Assembly (NCBI GenBank): GCA_966250385.1
Contig: CBINHC010000004.1
Location: 124,001-188,000, forward strand
Reading direction: 5' to 3'
Length of the DNA: 64,000 bases
Source of the DNA: DASWTL01 sp966250385
GTDB lineage: Bacteria; Bacteroidota; Bacteroidia; Sphingobacteriales; Sphingobacteriaceae
The notes beneath the pieces were generated by a model. It saw nothing but the letters and a program-made list of their open reading frames with translations, searched no databases and was not told where the DNA came from. The stretch's first letter is position 1, and every line of letters starts with the position of its first letter. The translations under genes were made by a program, and so were the position numbers. Positions 25,820 through 34,106 of this stretch are shown here, piece after piece.

Positions 25820-26902
25820 TTATAGTGTTTTACCCGTCTCTACTTTCACCGGTGCGCCTTCCTTCAGGGACATGACACCGGTCGTCAGTACCGTGTCTCC
25901 CGCCTTGAGGCCAGAGGTCACCAGGACATCTTTTTCTGTACGCGTCGAAGTCTCGACCATGACTTCCTTGGCTTTGCCAAGGGACGAGATGAAGACTTTC
26001 TTACCGTTCTGCACGGGTACGATCGCCTGCGTAGGGACCAGGATTGCGTCGTCAATACTGGATAACGGCAGGTTGATCTTGGCGAATGCTCCCGGGAGCA
26101 GTTCGTTGTTCGGATTGTCCGCTTTCGCGCGGACCTGCAGGGTTCTGGTCGTCGTTTCGATCCCGGGTTCGATCGCATAAATCCTGCCACGGAAGACTTT
26201 TTGCGACCCTGCGATCATAAAGGTGAATTCCGTATCCCGGCGGATCTGTGTGGAGTACTTCTCAGGAACCGAAAAGGTCAGTTTAACAGGGTCCGCGTTC
26301 ACAAGCCTTGCTACCACGGTGGTCGGCGTCAGGTAATCGCCTGAAGAAACGGCCCGCAGTCCGATGCGTCCGCTGAACGGGGCCTTGATCGAGGTTTTCG
26401 CAAGCTGCGCGCGGATAACCTGGGTCTGAGCCTGTGCGGTACGGAGATCCGCCAGCGCAATATCGTATTCCTCCTTGCTTATGGCCTCCTTCTTCAGCAG
26501 CATTCCGGCGCGGTACTCCGCTTCAGAGGTAAGTTTCTGTTTGGTGAGGGCCTGGGATAACTGGGCCTGTAATTCCTGATCGTTGATACGCAGCAGGAGC
26601 TGGCCCTCACTGACTTTCGAACCTTCCTGGAAGTAGATGCCGGTGATCAGCCCCGGTACCTCGCTCCTGATATCAACCTGCTCATTCGCTTCGATCGTTC
26701 CGGAGACAGACAGCTCGTTGGCAAAGCTGCTCGTTTTCAGGACCACCCCGCTGACCCGCATGGGAGGCATCCCGCCTTTTCCGCCAGCCGGGCCGGCACC
26801 CGGACCCCGGTCTGTCTGGTTGCTGTTCTTAATAATCCTATTGACTATCAGGGCTCCCAGAACTACGGCTAAGAGGATATACAGGATGGTTCTCTTTTTC
26901 AT
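25820..26902 (-). CDS. RND efflux periplasmic adaptor (membrane fusion protein)
   Basis: 360 aa. N-terminal membrane anchor (about 5-24), Gly/Pro linker, lipoyl/biotinyl-like half-motif SGTIEANEQVDIRSEVPG, a helical hairpin (about 120-160), the second lipoyl half (KTSIKAPFSGRIGLRAVSSGDYL), beta-barrel, and membrane-proximal domain. It bridges the RND permease and TolC. Gene order and spacing make it part of the same operon, 26 bp after marR. Confidence 0.96.
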   Translation of the reverse strand: MKKRTILYILLAVVLGALIVNRIIKNSNQTDRGPGAGPAGGKGGMPPMRVSGVVLKTSSFANELSVSGTIEANEQVDIRSEVPGLITGIYFQEGSKVSEGQLLLRINDQELQAQLSQALTKQKLTSEAEYRAGMLLKKEAISKEEYDIALADLRTAQAQTQVIRAQLAKTSIKAPFSGRIGLRAVSSGDYLTPTTVVARLVNADPVKLTFSVPEKYSTQIRRDTEFTFMIAGSQKVFRGRIYAIEPGIETTTRTLQVRAKADNPNNELLPGAFAKINLPLSSIDDAILVPTQAIVPVQNGKKVFISSLGKAKEVMVETSTRTEKDVLVTSGLKAGDTVLTTGVMSLKEGAPVKVETGKTL

Positions 26903-26928
26903 TCGTACGACGATTAATATGGTTTAGG

Positions 26929-27384
26929 TTATAGTTTCTTATTCTCAACGGTCGCTTCTGACCGGTTTTCGTGGCTCAGGTTGGCATCGATGGCCGCCAG
27001 TACCCGGTTAAAAACCGCAACGTCCTCCGCTTCGATACCCATGAGTAATTTTCTGTTAAGCTCGTCAAAAGCCCGCTTTATCGGGATCAGGTCCCGGCGC
27101 GCCTTATCGGTCAGACGGATCAGCTGTTCCCGGCGGTCAGCCGGATTCTTCTCACGGATGACATACCCCCTCTCCGAAAGGTAATCAATGATCGTTACCA
27201 TATAGGACTTGTCCACTTCCAGGATCTCGGCAAGTGCTTTCTGGCTCAGCAATTCGTGATGCTGTTCAATGAGTACCAGGATATGCTGGTAGCGCTCCAG
27301 GGCAAGGCCGCCAACCATGCAGTTGAACCTACTAAGATACTTCTTAGTGAAAAGGACTAAGGGAAGCGAAAATGGTTTAGTCAT
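26929..27384 (-). CDS. MarR-family repressor of the efflux operon
   Basis: About 151 aa from ATG 27384 (the open frame goes back to 27414; the inner start is favoured because a TAAATTTG -7 box lies at 27401-27394, downstream of the outer ATG). Winged helix-turn-helix at about 45-110: LSQKALAEILEVDKSYMVTIIDYLSERGYVIREKNPADRRE, with the DRR wing motif. First gene of the operon and divergent from the M61 peptidase. The palindrome AAATAGTTG-N7-CAACTATTT at 27416-27440 is its likely operator. Confidence 0.93.
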   Translation of the reverse strand: MTKPFSLPLVLFTKKYLSRFNCMVGGLALERYQHILVLIEQHHELLSQKALAEILEVDKSYMVTIIDYLSERGYVIREKNPADRREQLIRLTDKARRDLIPIKRAFDELNRKLLMGIEAEDVAVFNRVLAAIDANLSHENRSEATVENKKL

Positions 27385-27415
27385 GATCCATATCAAATTT
27401 AATAACACATGCAAT

Positions 27416-27440
27416 AAATAGTTGGCTGTATCAACTATTT
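27416..27440. promoter_or_regulatory. Palindromic operator between marR-efflux operon and M61 peptidase
   Basis: Perfect 9-bp arms (27416-27424 and 27432-27440) with a 7-nt spacer, centred in the 122-bp divergent intergenic region, about 35 nt upstream of the predicted marR start site. The form and place are those of a MarR dimer site. The M61 promoter (TCTG 27454-27457, 20 nt, TATTTTTG 27478-27485) lies next to it. Confidence 0.65.
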
Positions 27441-27477
27441 TACAGCACTTTGATCTGGCGAAAGTGTTCAGAAAAAC

Positions 27478-27485
27478 TATTTTTG
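27478..27485 (+). promoter_or_regulatory. -7 element of the M61 peptidase promoter
   Basis: TATTTTTG with a TCTG -33 candidate 20 nt upstream (27454-27457) and about 21 nt before the ATG at 27507. Confidence 0.6.
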
Positions 27486-27506
27486 TTTCTAAACCCTAAT
27501 CCCGAA

Positions 27507-29300
27507 ATGAAAAAAAATATCAAAGTTCAATTAGTTGTACTATTCTTTATGTCATTAGCTGCCGGTGCCCGGGCACAAAACATTTCCTTTACCGTGTCAT
27601 TTACTGAGCCACAGGCGCATTATGCCGATGTGGAAATGATCATCGATAATTACAAGAAAGATTATATCGATGTCAAAATGCCCGTATGGACCCCCGGATC
27701 CTACCTTATCCGTGAGTTCGCAAAGAACGTTGAAGGGTTCCAGGCCACCGACCGGTCAGGAAAAAAAATAGCCTCTTCAAAAATCAATAAAAACACCTGG
27801 CGGGTATCCTCCGGAAAGCAGGACCAGATCAGGGTGAAGTACCGCGTTTATGCGTTCGAGATCTCTGTCCGGACACCGTTCGTGGACGCCTCCCATGCCT
27901 TCCTTTCTCCTGCAGGTATCTTCATGTATGTCGACGGCCAGCTTAAGAAGCCTGCGACCGTGACCATCGAACCGTTTAAGGGATGGGATAAGGTATCTAC
28001 CGGTCTGGAAGCTGTCAAAGGCAAGGCCTTCACTTACCGGGCCGCTGATTTTGATATCCTTTTCGATTCACCGATCGAAGTCGGGAACCAGGATATTTTC
28101 GAGTTTGAAGCTGCAGGCGTTCGTCACGAAGTCGCCATGTATGGCGGCGGTAATTATCAGAAGGAGCGTCTTAAAAAAGATATGGCTGCCGTTATCGAGC
28201 AGGGTACCGCCGTTTTCGGCGAGAACCCGAACAAGAAATATGTCTTTATCGTACACAACTTCAACAGCGGCGGCGGGGGCCTGGAGCACCTGAACTCGAC
28301 CGTTTTGGGTGCTTCGAGAAACGGCTACGGCAATCCAAGATCCTACAAGGGATTCCTGTCGCTGGTCGCCCATGAATACTTTCACTTATGGAATGTGAAG
28401 CGTCTCCGTCCGGTTGCACTGGGACCATTCGATTATGATGTGGAGAACTACACGACGAACCTGTGGATAGCCGAAGGGTTTACCGCATATTACGATAACA
28501 ACCTGGTCCGCAGGGCCGGTTTCTATACGCCGGAGCAATACCTGGAGATGGTGGCCGGTGAGTTCAACAGTATTCAGAACCAGCCGGGCAGCCGCGTGCA
28601 GTCCGCGAGCGAAGCAAGCTTCGACGCCTGGATCAAGCAGTATCGTCCGAACGAAAACTCCCGGAATACATCTATTTCCTATTACAATAAGGGCGCTGTG
28701 ATCGCCATGCTGATGGACCTGCAGATCATGCATGCGACCAACGCCGCCAGGACGCTGGACGATGTAATGAAAGGTATGTATGACCAGTACTACAAGAAAG
28801 CCGGCCGGGGATATACCGATGCGGAGTTCAAGGCAATGGTAGAGAAAGTTGCGGGACAATCCTTCGATCAGTTCTATGCGGATTATGTATACGGAACCAG
28901 GGAAGTTGATCATAACCTGTACCTGGGCTATGCCGGGCTTCAGATCGTGGATGAAAATGCCGGAAAGGAAGCTCCCTACCTGGGAATCGGTACGACTACC
29001 CGGGAAGGACGGCTGCTGATCACCTCGGTATCCCGCGGAAGCGGAGCCTGGGATGGCGGGCTGAACGTCAATGATGAGCTGATAGCGGTAAACGGCGAGC
29101 AGATCCGCGGAGATATCGACAGAGCGATGGCTCTGCGTAAAGTGGGAGAGAAGCTGACCTTTACGGTCGTCCGTGACGGACAGGTAAAGGAAATTCCGGT
29201 TACTTTAACCCGCAGTACGGCGGTCAAATACCGGATCGTTCCTCTGGAATCGGCCACACCGGCGCAGCTGGCCATCAGAAAGAAATGGCTGCATATGTAA
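27507..29300 (+). CDS. M61-family zinc metallopeptidase with C-terminal PDZ domain
   Basis: 597 aa from ATG 27507, chosen over the open-frame start at 27450 because it begins a clean signal peptide (MKKNIKVQLVVLFFMSLAAGARAQ). N-terminal beta domain, thermolysin-like catalytic domain with the HEYFHLWNVKRLRP zinc motif (HExxH) and a downstream Glu in the WIAEGFTAYY helix, helical region, and a PDZ domain at about 490-580 (LGIGTTTREGRLLITSVSRGSGAWDGGL). Periplasmic or outer-membrane associated glycyl-aminopeptidase-like family. Followed by a strong bidirectional terminator. Confidence 0.95.
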   Translation: MKKNIKVQLVVLFFMSLAAGARAQNISFTVSFTEPQAHYADVEMIIDNYKKDYIDVKMPVWTPGSYLIREFAKNVEGFQATDRSGKKIASSKINKNTWRVSSGKQDQIRVKYRVYAFEISVRTPFVDASHAFLSPAGIFMYVDGQLKKPATVTIEPFKGWDKVSTGLEAVKGKAFTYRAADFDILFDSPIEVGNQDIFEFEAAGVRHEVAMYGGGNYQKERLKKDMAAVIEQGTAVFGENPNKKYVFIVHNFNSGGGGLEHLNSTVLGASRNGYGNPRSYKGFLSLVAHEYFHLWNVKRLRPVALGPFDYDVENYTTNLWIAEGFTAYYDNNLVRRAGFYTPEQYLEMVAGEFNSIQNQPGSRVQSASEASFDAWIKQYRPNENSRNTSISYYNKGAVIAMLMDLQIMHATNAARTLDDVMKGMYDQYYKKAGRGYTDAEFKAMVEKVAGQSFDQFYADYVYGTREVDHNLYLGYAGLQIVDENAGKEAPYLGIGTTTREGRLLITSVSRGSGAWDGGLNVNDELIAVNGEQIRGDIDRAMALRKVGEKLTFTVVRDGQVKEIPVTLTRSTAVKYRIVPLESATPAQLAIRKKWLHM

Positions 29301-29356
29301 AACGCCGGCATCCTGACGGGAATGCATATGGAATGCAGACAAAAATGTATATAAAC

Positions 29357-29390
29357 GAGAAGAGCTCCCAATACGGGAGCTCTTCTCATT
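29357..29390. terminator. Bidirectional terminator
   Basis: A 13-bp perfect GC-rich stem (29357-29369 with 29375-29387) with a 5-nt loop between the convergent M61 and outer-membrane protein genes. T-rich on both sides (CATTT on plus, GTTTAT on minus). Confidence 0.85.
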
Positions 29391-29422
29391 TAACCTGGCC
29401 GGTAAGGCCGTTTCGCTTTAGC

Positions 29423-29899
29423 CTAGAAGGTGAAGCGGACCGATAGTCCGACCCCCTCGGCATTGAACTCGGTATTCGGATTCAGTTCGATCGCCGGCTT
29501 CCAGTCCAGTGCAATGTTGATCGGCGCTCCGTCGAACTTGTAGTCCAGTCCCAGGACGCCGTCAGCGCTCAGGTAAACCTGGCTGTCATGGTCATGATCG
29601 TGCTTCCATTTGAAGGTTCCTACCGTTCCACCCACACCGTAGTACCAGTTCAGGCCAGGCGCTCCGTTGATCGGGTTGTGGATTTCGTAGAGACCGGTGA
29701 ACCGGAATGAGGAGTAGTTCCGGTTATCCCGGAAGTTCAGGATCAGGTCCCACGCCTTATTCCCGGAAACGAAGGTTTTGAAGGTCAGACCGTTCGCAGT
29801 TCCGAAACGGCCGCCCAGTGCGTGTCTGTAGTCCTGGGCCTTTGATTCAGAAGTCATTAAAAAACCTAATACGGCGGCTAGTAATAATACTCGTTTCAT
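29423..29899 (-). CDS. Small outer-membrane beta-barrel protein
   Basis: 158 aa. Signal peptide (to SKAQ at about 22), then alternating aromatic/hydrophobic strands and Gly-rich turns ending in a terminal Phe (VGLSVRFTF), as expected for an eight-stranded barrel inserted by BAM. The WKHDHDHD patch (about 98-105) is an extracellular loop of His/Asp that could bind metal, an inference only. No operon partners. Divergent from the acyl-CoA ligase, with a palindrome in the gap. Confidence 0.85.
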   Translation of the reverse strand: MKRVLLLAAVLGFLMTSESKAQDYRHALGGRFGTANGLTFKTFVSGNKAWDLILNFRDNRNYSSFRFTGLYEIHNPINGAPGLNWYYGVGGTVGTFKWKHDHDHDSQVYLSADGVLGLDYKFDGAPINIALDWKPAIELNPNTEFNAEGVGLSVRFTF

Positions 29900-29914
29900 G
29901 TTGTGTCTGTTTGT

Positions 29915-29933
29915 GCTTGTTTGCGAAACAAGC
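29915..29933. promoter_or_regulatory. Palindrome in the promoter region of the outer-membrane protein gene
   Basis: GCTTGTTT-GCG-AAACAAGC, perfect 8-bp arms, 15 bp upstream of the outer-membrane protein ATG on the minus strand. It is either a repressor site or a 5'-UTR hairpin. Confidence 0.4.
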
Positions 29934-30096
29934 TTTTATTGTTTTTGTTTAAAGGTGTTTTGTGCGTGAATAACGAATAGTTACGAATCTAAAGTATTAA
30001 GAATCCCGGTTTAATTTTTCGGCAACTCTTTTTTAAAATTTATGATGTTGACATAGAGTTTTTTAGGTAAATTGGAGAACCAAACCTATTCTGTCT

Positions 30097-31869
30097 ATGC
30101 CAGCCATTTTGCGTGTTTTCGACCTTCTTACCCATGTGCGGCAGTTACCTGCGAGGGAAGATATTGTCGCCGGAAAGCGGTCGGGAACCTGGGTCCGGTA
30201 CAGTACGGAAGAATTTCTGACGACGGTCGACCAGCTCAGCCAGGGGCTTTTGGCTGCCGGCATCGTGCCGGGGGATAAGGTTGGCGTGATGTCTCCTAAC
30301 CGTCCCGAATGGAATATCTGTGATTTCGCCATCATGCAGATCGGGGCCGTACAGGTTCCGCTTTATCCGACCCTGTCGGAAGGCGACATCGCTTTTATTC
30401 TCAGCGATGCCGGAGTAAAGCTCCTCTTTGTTTCAGATGAGCAGCTCGCCCGGAAAGTGAGGAAGTCTGCCGGAGAGAAGCTGCGGATCTATACTTTCGA
30501 CCAGGCCGGAGAAGTGCCGAACTGGCGTGACCTGCTGGCGTCCGCGGCGCAGGACACGGATCTGGAGCCTTACAGGAGCAAAATCCTTCCCGGCGATATC
30601 CTGACACTGATCTATACTTCCGGGACGACCGGAACACCCAAAGGAGTGATGCTCACTCACGACAACCTGGTATCCAATGTCGTCGCATCATCGGTCCTTT
30701 ACCCCCGGCATTTCACCCGGGCACTCAGTTTCCTTCCCTTGTCGCATATTTTTGAGCGGATGGTCGTGTACATGTACTTCTACCTGGGAATCTCCGTGTA
30801 CTACGCGGCAGGCATGGAGACTATTGTGGATGATATCCGCGAGGTGAAACCCAATGGCTTCACCACGGTGCCCCGCCTCCTGGAAAAGGTCTATGACCGG
30901 ATCGTTGAGAAGGGGAATCAGCTTACCGGCCTGAAACGGAATCTGTTTTTCTGGGCTCTCGATCTGGGGCTTCGGTATGAGCTGGACGGAAAGAACGGGT
31001 TCTTCTATGAGATCCAGCTGTACATCGCCAACCTGCTGATCTTTAAGAAATGGCGTGAAGCGCTCGGCGGAAATATCGCCGCCATCGTGTCCGGCGGCGC
31101 GGCACTGCAGCCGCGGCTTGCCCGCGTCTTTACGGCTGCCCGGATCCCGGTCCTGGAGGGTTACGGTCTGACCGAGACGTCGCCGGTAATAACAGTGAAC
31201 GCCCTGGGCAGGGGGGAACGGCAGTTCGGTACCGTAGGAAAACCTATTGCGGGCGTCAAAGTGAAGATCGCCGGGGACGGCGAAGTGCTTTGCAAAGGCC
31301 CGAATGTGATGAAGGGCTACTACAAACGGCCGGACCTCACTTCCGAGGTTATCGATGCCGACGGATTCTTCCATACCGGGGATATCGGGGAACTCACGCC
31401 CGACGGATTTTTGCGTATCACCGACCGGAAGAAGGAGATTTTCAAGACCGCCGGCGGCAAATACATTGCGCCGCAGGTCCTGGAAAATAAATTAAAGGAG
31501 TCGCCGTACATCGAACAGGTGCTGGTAGTCGGAGAAAATCGTAAATTCCCGGCCGCATTGGTTGTGCCTGCCTTCCCGGCTTTACGGGAATGGTGCACCG
31601 GCAGGGAGATCGCATGCAGTACGAACCATGAAATGGTATCCCATCCTGAGGTACTGAGCTTTTATCATGGTATCATCGACGAGCTTAATGAGGGGTTCGG
31701 ACACTGGGAGCAGGTAAAGCGGATCGTTGTGCTGCCAAAGGAGTGGACCATCGACGGGGGAGAGATGACGCCCAAGCTGAGTTTGAAGCGAAAGGTCATC
31801 CTGGAAAAGAATCATCAAATTATTGAAAATATCTATAAGAATGCCGAAAATATCGAGATCCGCGACTAG
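30097..31869 (+). CDS. Long-chain fatty acid-CoA ligase (AMP-forming)
   Basis: 590 aa. Adenylate-forming enzyme that activates fatty acids with ATP and CoA, feeding beta-oxidation or lipid synthesis. Core motif A3 is YTSGTTGTPKGVMLTHDN (about 170-187), A5 is EGYGLTETSPV, A7 is FHTGDIG, A8 is ITDRKKEIFKTAGGKYIAP. The long linker between A3 and A5 is that of the FadD15/FACL group. The next gene (ggt) begins within its last 29 bp. The beta-oxidation operon lies 1.8 kb downstream on the same strand, which suits a shared role in fatty acid use. Confidence 0.95.
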   Translation: MPAILRVFDLLTHVRQLPAREDIVAGKRSGTWVRYSTEEFLTTVDQLSQGLLAAGIVPGDKVGVMSPNRPEWNICDFAIMQIGAVQVPLYPTLSEGDIAFILSDAGVKLLFVSDEQLARKVRKSAGEKLRIYTFDQAGEVPNWRDLLASAAQDTDLEPYRSKILPGDILTLIYTSGTTGTPKGVMLTHDNLVSNVVASSVLYPRHFTRALSFLPLSHIFERMVVYMYFYLGISVYYAAGMETIVDDIREVKPNGFTTVPRLLEKVYDRIVEKGNQLTGLKRNLFFWALDLGLRYELDGKNGFFYEIQLYIANLLIFKKWREALGGNIAAIVSGGAALQPRLARVFTAARIPVLEGYGLTETSPVITVNALGRGERQFGTVGKPIAGVKVKIAGDGEVLCKGPNVMKGYYKRPDLTSEVIDADGFFHTGDIGELTPDGFLRITDRKKEIFKTAGGKYIAPQVLENKLKESPYIEQVLVVGENRKFPAALVVPAFPALREWCTGREIACSTNHEMVSHPEVLSFYHGIIDELNEGFGHWEQVKRIVVLPKEWTIDGGEMTPKLSLKRKVILEKNHQIIENIYKNAENIEIRD

Positions 31870-33556
31870 TCTTTTAACTGTTTCCCTCTTTTGTTTCCTG
31901 ACTTTTTCTTCATGCGTCAGTGGTCAGCTCGGTCAGAAGACCAACGCTGAGTACCGGAACGGTATGGTGGTCAGCGCCCATCCCGAGGCCACTGATGTGG
32001 GACTCCAGATTCTTAAAAAGGGCGGTAATGCCGTCGACGCTGCCGTCGCGGTTCAGTTCGCCCTGGCCGTAGTTTATCCGAATGCCGGAAATATCGGCGG
32101 GGGCGGATTCCTGGTATACCGATCTGCTGAAGGGGAGACTGCCGCACTGGACTTTCGTGAGAAGGCTCCCGCCAAAGCATCCAGGGATATGTACCTGGGC
32201 GCGGACGGAAATGCCATTGCCGACAAAAGCCTGTACGGCCATCTTGCCGCGGGCGTACCCGGAAGTGTGGACGGCATGGTCAAGGCGCATGCGAAGTTCG
32301 GCAGACTCAAATGGGAAGAAGTGGTTCAGCCGGCCGTGAACCTGGCGAAAAACGGCTTTAAACTCACTGAGATGCAGGCATCGGAGCTGAACGGGCATCA
32401 GGAGGACTTCAAGAAATACAATCCCGGGAAATCGTACTTCCAGAACGGGGACGAGTATAAGGCCGGAGACCTGGTCATCCAGGAAGATCTGGCAAAGACG
32501 TTCGAGCTGATCCGGGATCACGGCCGGGCCGGATTTTATGAAGGTACGGTTGCTGCGCAGATCCAGACTGAAATGGAAAAAGGCGGCGGCCTGATCAGTA
32601 TGGATGACCTGAAGAATTACCAGGCAGTCTGGCGCCAGCCCGTGACCGGGCAATATAAAGATTACAAGATCATCACCATGCCGCCGCCTTCAAGCGGGGG
32701 GATCGCGCTGATGCAGCTGCTTAATTCGGTTGCCCCGTATCCGCTGAGCCGGTGGGGGCACAACTCCGATTCGACCATCCAGGTGATTGTGGAAGCGGAG
32801 CGCCGCGTCTATGCGGACCGGGCCACGCACCTCGGCGATCCGGATTTTTTCAACGTACCGCAGGCACAGCTGCTCAGACCGGAATACTCGCTGTCCAGGA
32901 TGAAGGACTTCAGCTGGGAACATGCCACCAGCAGCACGGAGATCAGCGGCGGACCGGCTGCCCCGGCAGAAAGCGCCGAGACCACCCATTTCTCGATCGT
33001 CGACCGCCAGGGGAATGCCGTTTCAGTAACGACCACCCTGAACGGATCCTACGGATCTAAGGTGTTCGTCGGCGGGGCGGGATTCCTGCTGAACAATGAG
33101 ATGGATGATTTTTCCGTTAAACCCGGAACCCCGAATATGTACGGACTGGTCGGCGGTGAGGCCAATTCCATCCAGCCCGGAAAAAGAATGCTCAGCTCCA
33201 TGACGCCTACGATCCTGGAAAAGGACGGCGATCTTTTTATGGTTGTCGGCACTCCCGGAGGTTCCACCATCATTACCTCGGTTTTCCAGACCATTCTTAA
33301 TGTCCTTGAATTTGACAAATCCATGCAGGCAGCGGTGTCGGCCCGGCGGTTTCACCACCAGTGGCTCCCTGACCAGGTGATGTTTGAGAAAGGCGCCATT
33401 GACAGCGCGGCCCAGTCCCGGCTCGAAGCGAAGGGATACCGTCTCGTGCCCCGGCAGGGCACCAGCGGTCGCGTAGATGCGATCCTTAAGACCAAATGGG
33501 GTTACTACCAGGGCGGTGCGGATCCCCGGGGCGACGATACGGCAGCCGGCTGGTAA
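31841..33556 (+). CDS. ggt: Gamma-glutamyltransferase
   Basis: 571 aa from ATG 31841 (open frame from 31823). The signal ends in a lipobox-like FSSC, so it is probably a lipoprotein in the periplasm. It splits glutathione and other gamma-glutamyl compounds. The precursor self-cleaves before the Thr of the TTHFSIVD motif (about 385), the new N-terminal nucleophile. Large-subunit motifs NAGNIGGGGF and the small-subunit GG of TPGGSTIITSVFQ are present. It overlaps the ligase gene by 29 bp, an odd pairing of unrelated functions in one transcript. Confidence 0.95.
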   Translation: MPKISRSATSLLTVSLFCFLTFSSCVSGQLGQKTNAEYRNGMVVSAHPEATDVGLQILKKGGNAVDAAVAVQFALAVVYPNAGNIGGGGFLVYRSAEGETAALDFREKAPAKASRDMYLGADGNAIADKSLYGHLAAGVPGSVDGMVKAHAKFGRLKWEEVVQPAVNLAKNGFKLTEMQASELNGHQEDFKKYNPGKSYFQNGDEYKAGDLVIQEDLAKTFELIRDHGRAGFYEGTVAAQIQTEMEKGGGLISMDDLKNYQAVWRQPVTGQYKDYKIITMPPPSSGGIALMQLLNSVAPYPLSRWGHNSDSTIQVIVEAERRVYADRATHLGDPDFFNVPQAQLLRPEYSLSRMKDFSWEHATSSTEISGGPAAPAESAETTHFSIVDRQGNAVSVTTTLNGSYGSKVFVGGAGFLLNNEMDDFSVKPGTPNMYGLVGGEANSIQPGKRMLSSMTPTILEKDGDLFMVVGTPGGSTIITSVFQTILNVLEFDKSMQAAVSARRFHHQWLPDQVMFEKGAIDSAAQSRLEAKGYRLVPRQGTSGRVDAILKTKWGYYQGGADPRGDDTAAGW

Positions 33557-33575
33557 TCAGCTGTTTTTTTACTGC

Positions 33576-33633
33576 TATGCTTGCATAATAACATAAAACT
33601 TTTTATGTTTATGATGTTTATTATGCAAGCATA
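33576..33633 (+). promoter_or_regulatory. Promoter and twin operator of the marR-fadNAE operon
   Basis: Two 12-bp sites TATGC-TT-GCATA (33576-33587) and TATGC-AA-GCATA (33622-33633), each a palindrome and together part of a 16-bp inverted repeat, are 46 bp apart centre to centre. A promoter fits between: TTG (33581-33583, inside site 1), 20 nt, TATGTTTA (33604-33611). Site 1 would cover the -33 element and site 2 the start of the transcript. The next gene is a MarR repressor, so autoregulation is the simple reading. Confidence 0.65.
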
Positions 33634-33638
33634 TTAAA

Positions 33639-34100
33639 ATGAAGTCCGAGGAAACAATCGATTATTTTCTCAAGATCGTCTGGCAGTCGGTGGCCAACTC
33701 CTATAACCGGATCGCCGCCGACTACGGGATCACCCAGGCGCTCGGATATGCGCTGATCAATATTCATGAAGAGGGGACGCCCGTTTCCCAGATCGCCTCC
33801 CTGATGGGCGTGAAATCAACAAGCCTTTCCCGTATGCTGACCAGTATGGAAGAGCTGGGCCTGATCTACCGTGAAGGAAACAAGGCCGATAAGCGGTCCG
33901 TCAAAATATTTCTGACTGAATTCGGTAAGGAAAAGCGGCAGGTCGCCAAGGATGTCGTCCGGAACTTCAACGAATACCTGAATGAGAATATCCCTGAAGA
34001 GGAACGGCTTCAGCTGATCAGCAGTCTGGCGAAGATCAACCAGCTGGTGCAGGCCTATCAGCCATCCTCCGCTGCAAAAACATCGAACATCGAATCCTAA
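33639..34100 (+). CDS. MarR-family regulator of the beta-oxidation operon
   Basis: 153 aa. Winged HTH of the MarR kind at about 45-110: TPVSQIASLMGVKSTSLSRMLTSMEELGLIYREGNKADKRSVKIFLTEFGKE, with a DKRS wing. First gene of the fadN-fadA-fadE operon, 6 bp before fadN, and directly behind twin palindromes that are its likely sites. By analogy with other fatty-acid-degradation regulators the ligand may be an acyl-CoA. That is inference. Confidence 0.92.
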   Translation: MKSEETIDYFLKIVWQSVANSYNRIAADYGITQALGYALINIHEEGTPVSQIASLMGVKSTSLSRMLTSMEELGLIYREGNKADKRSVKIFLTEFGKEKRQVAKDVVRNFNEYLNENIPEEERLQLISSLAKINQLVQAYQPSSAAKTSNIES

Positions 34101-34106
34101 ACTCAT

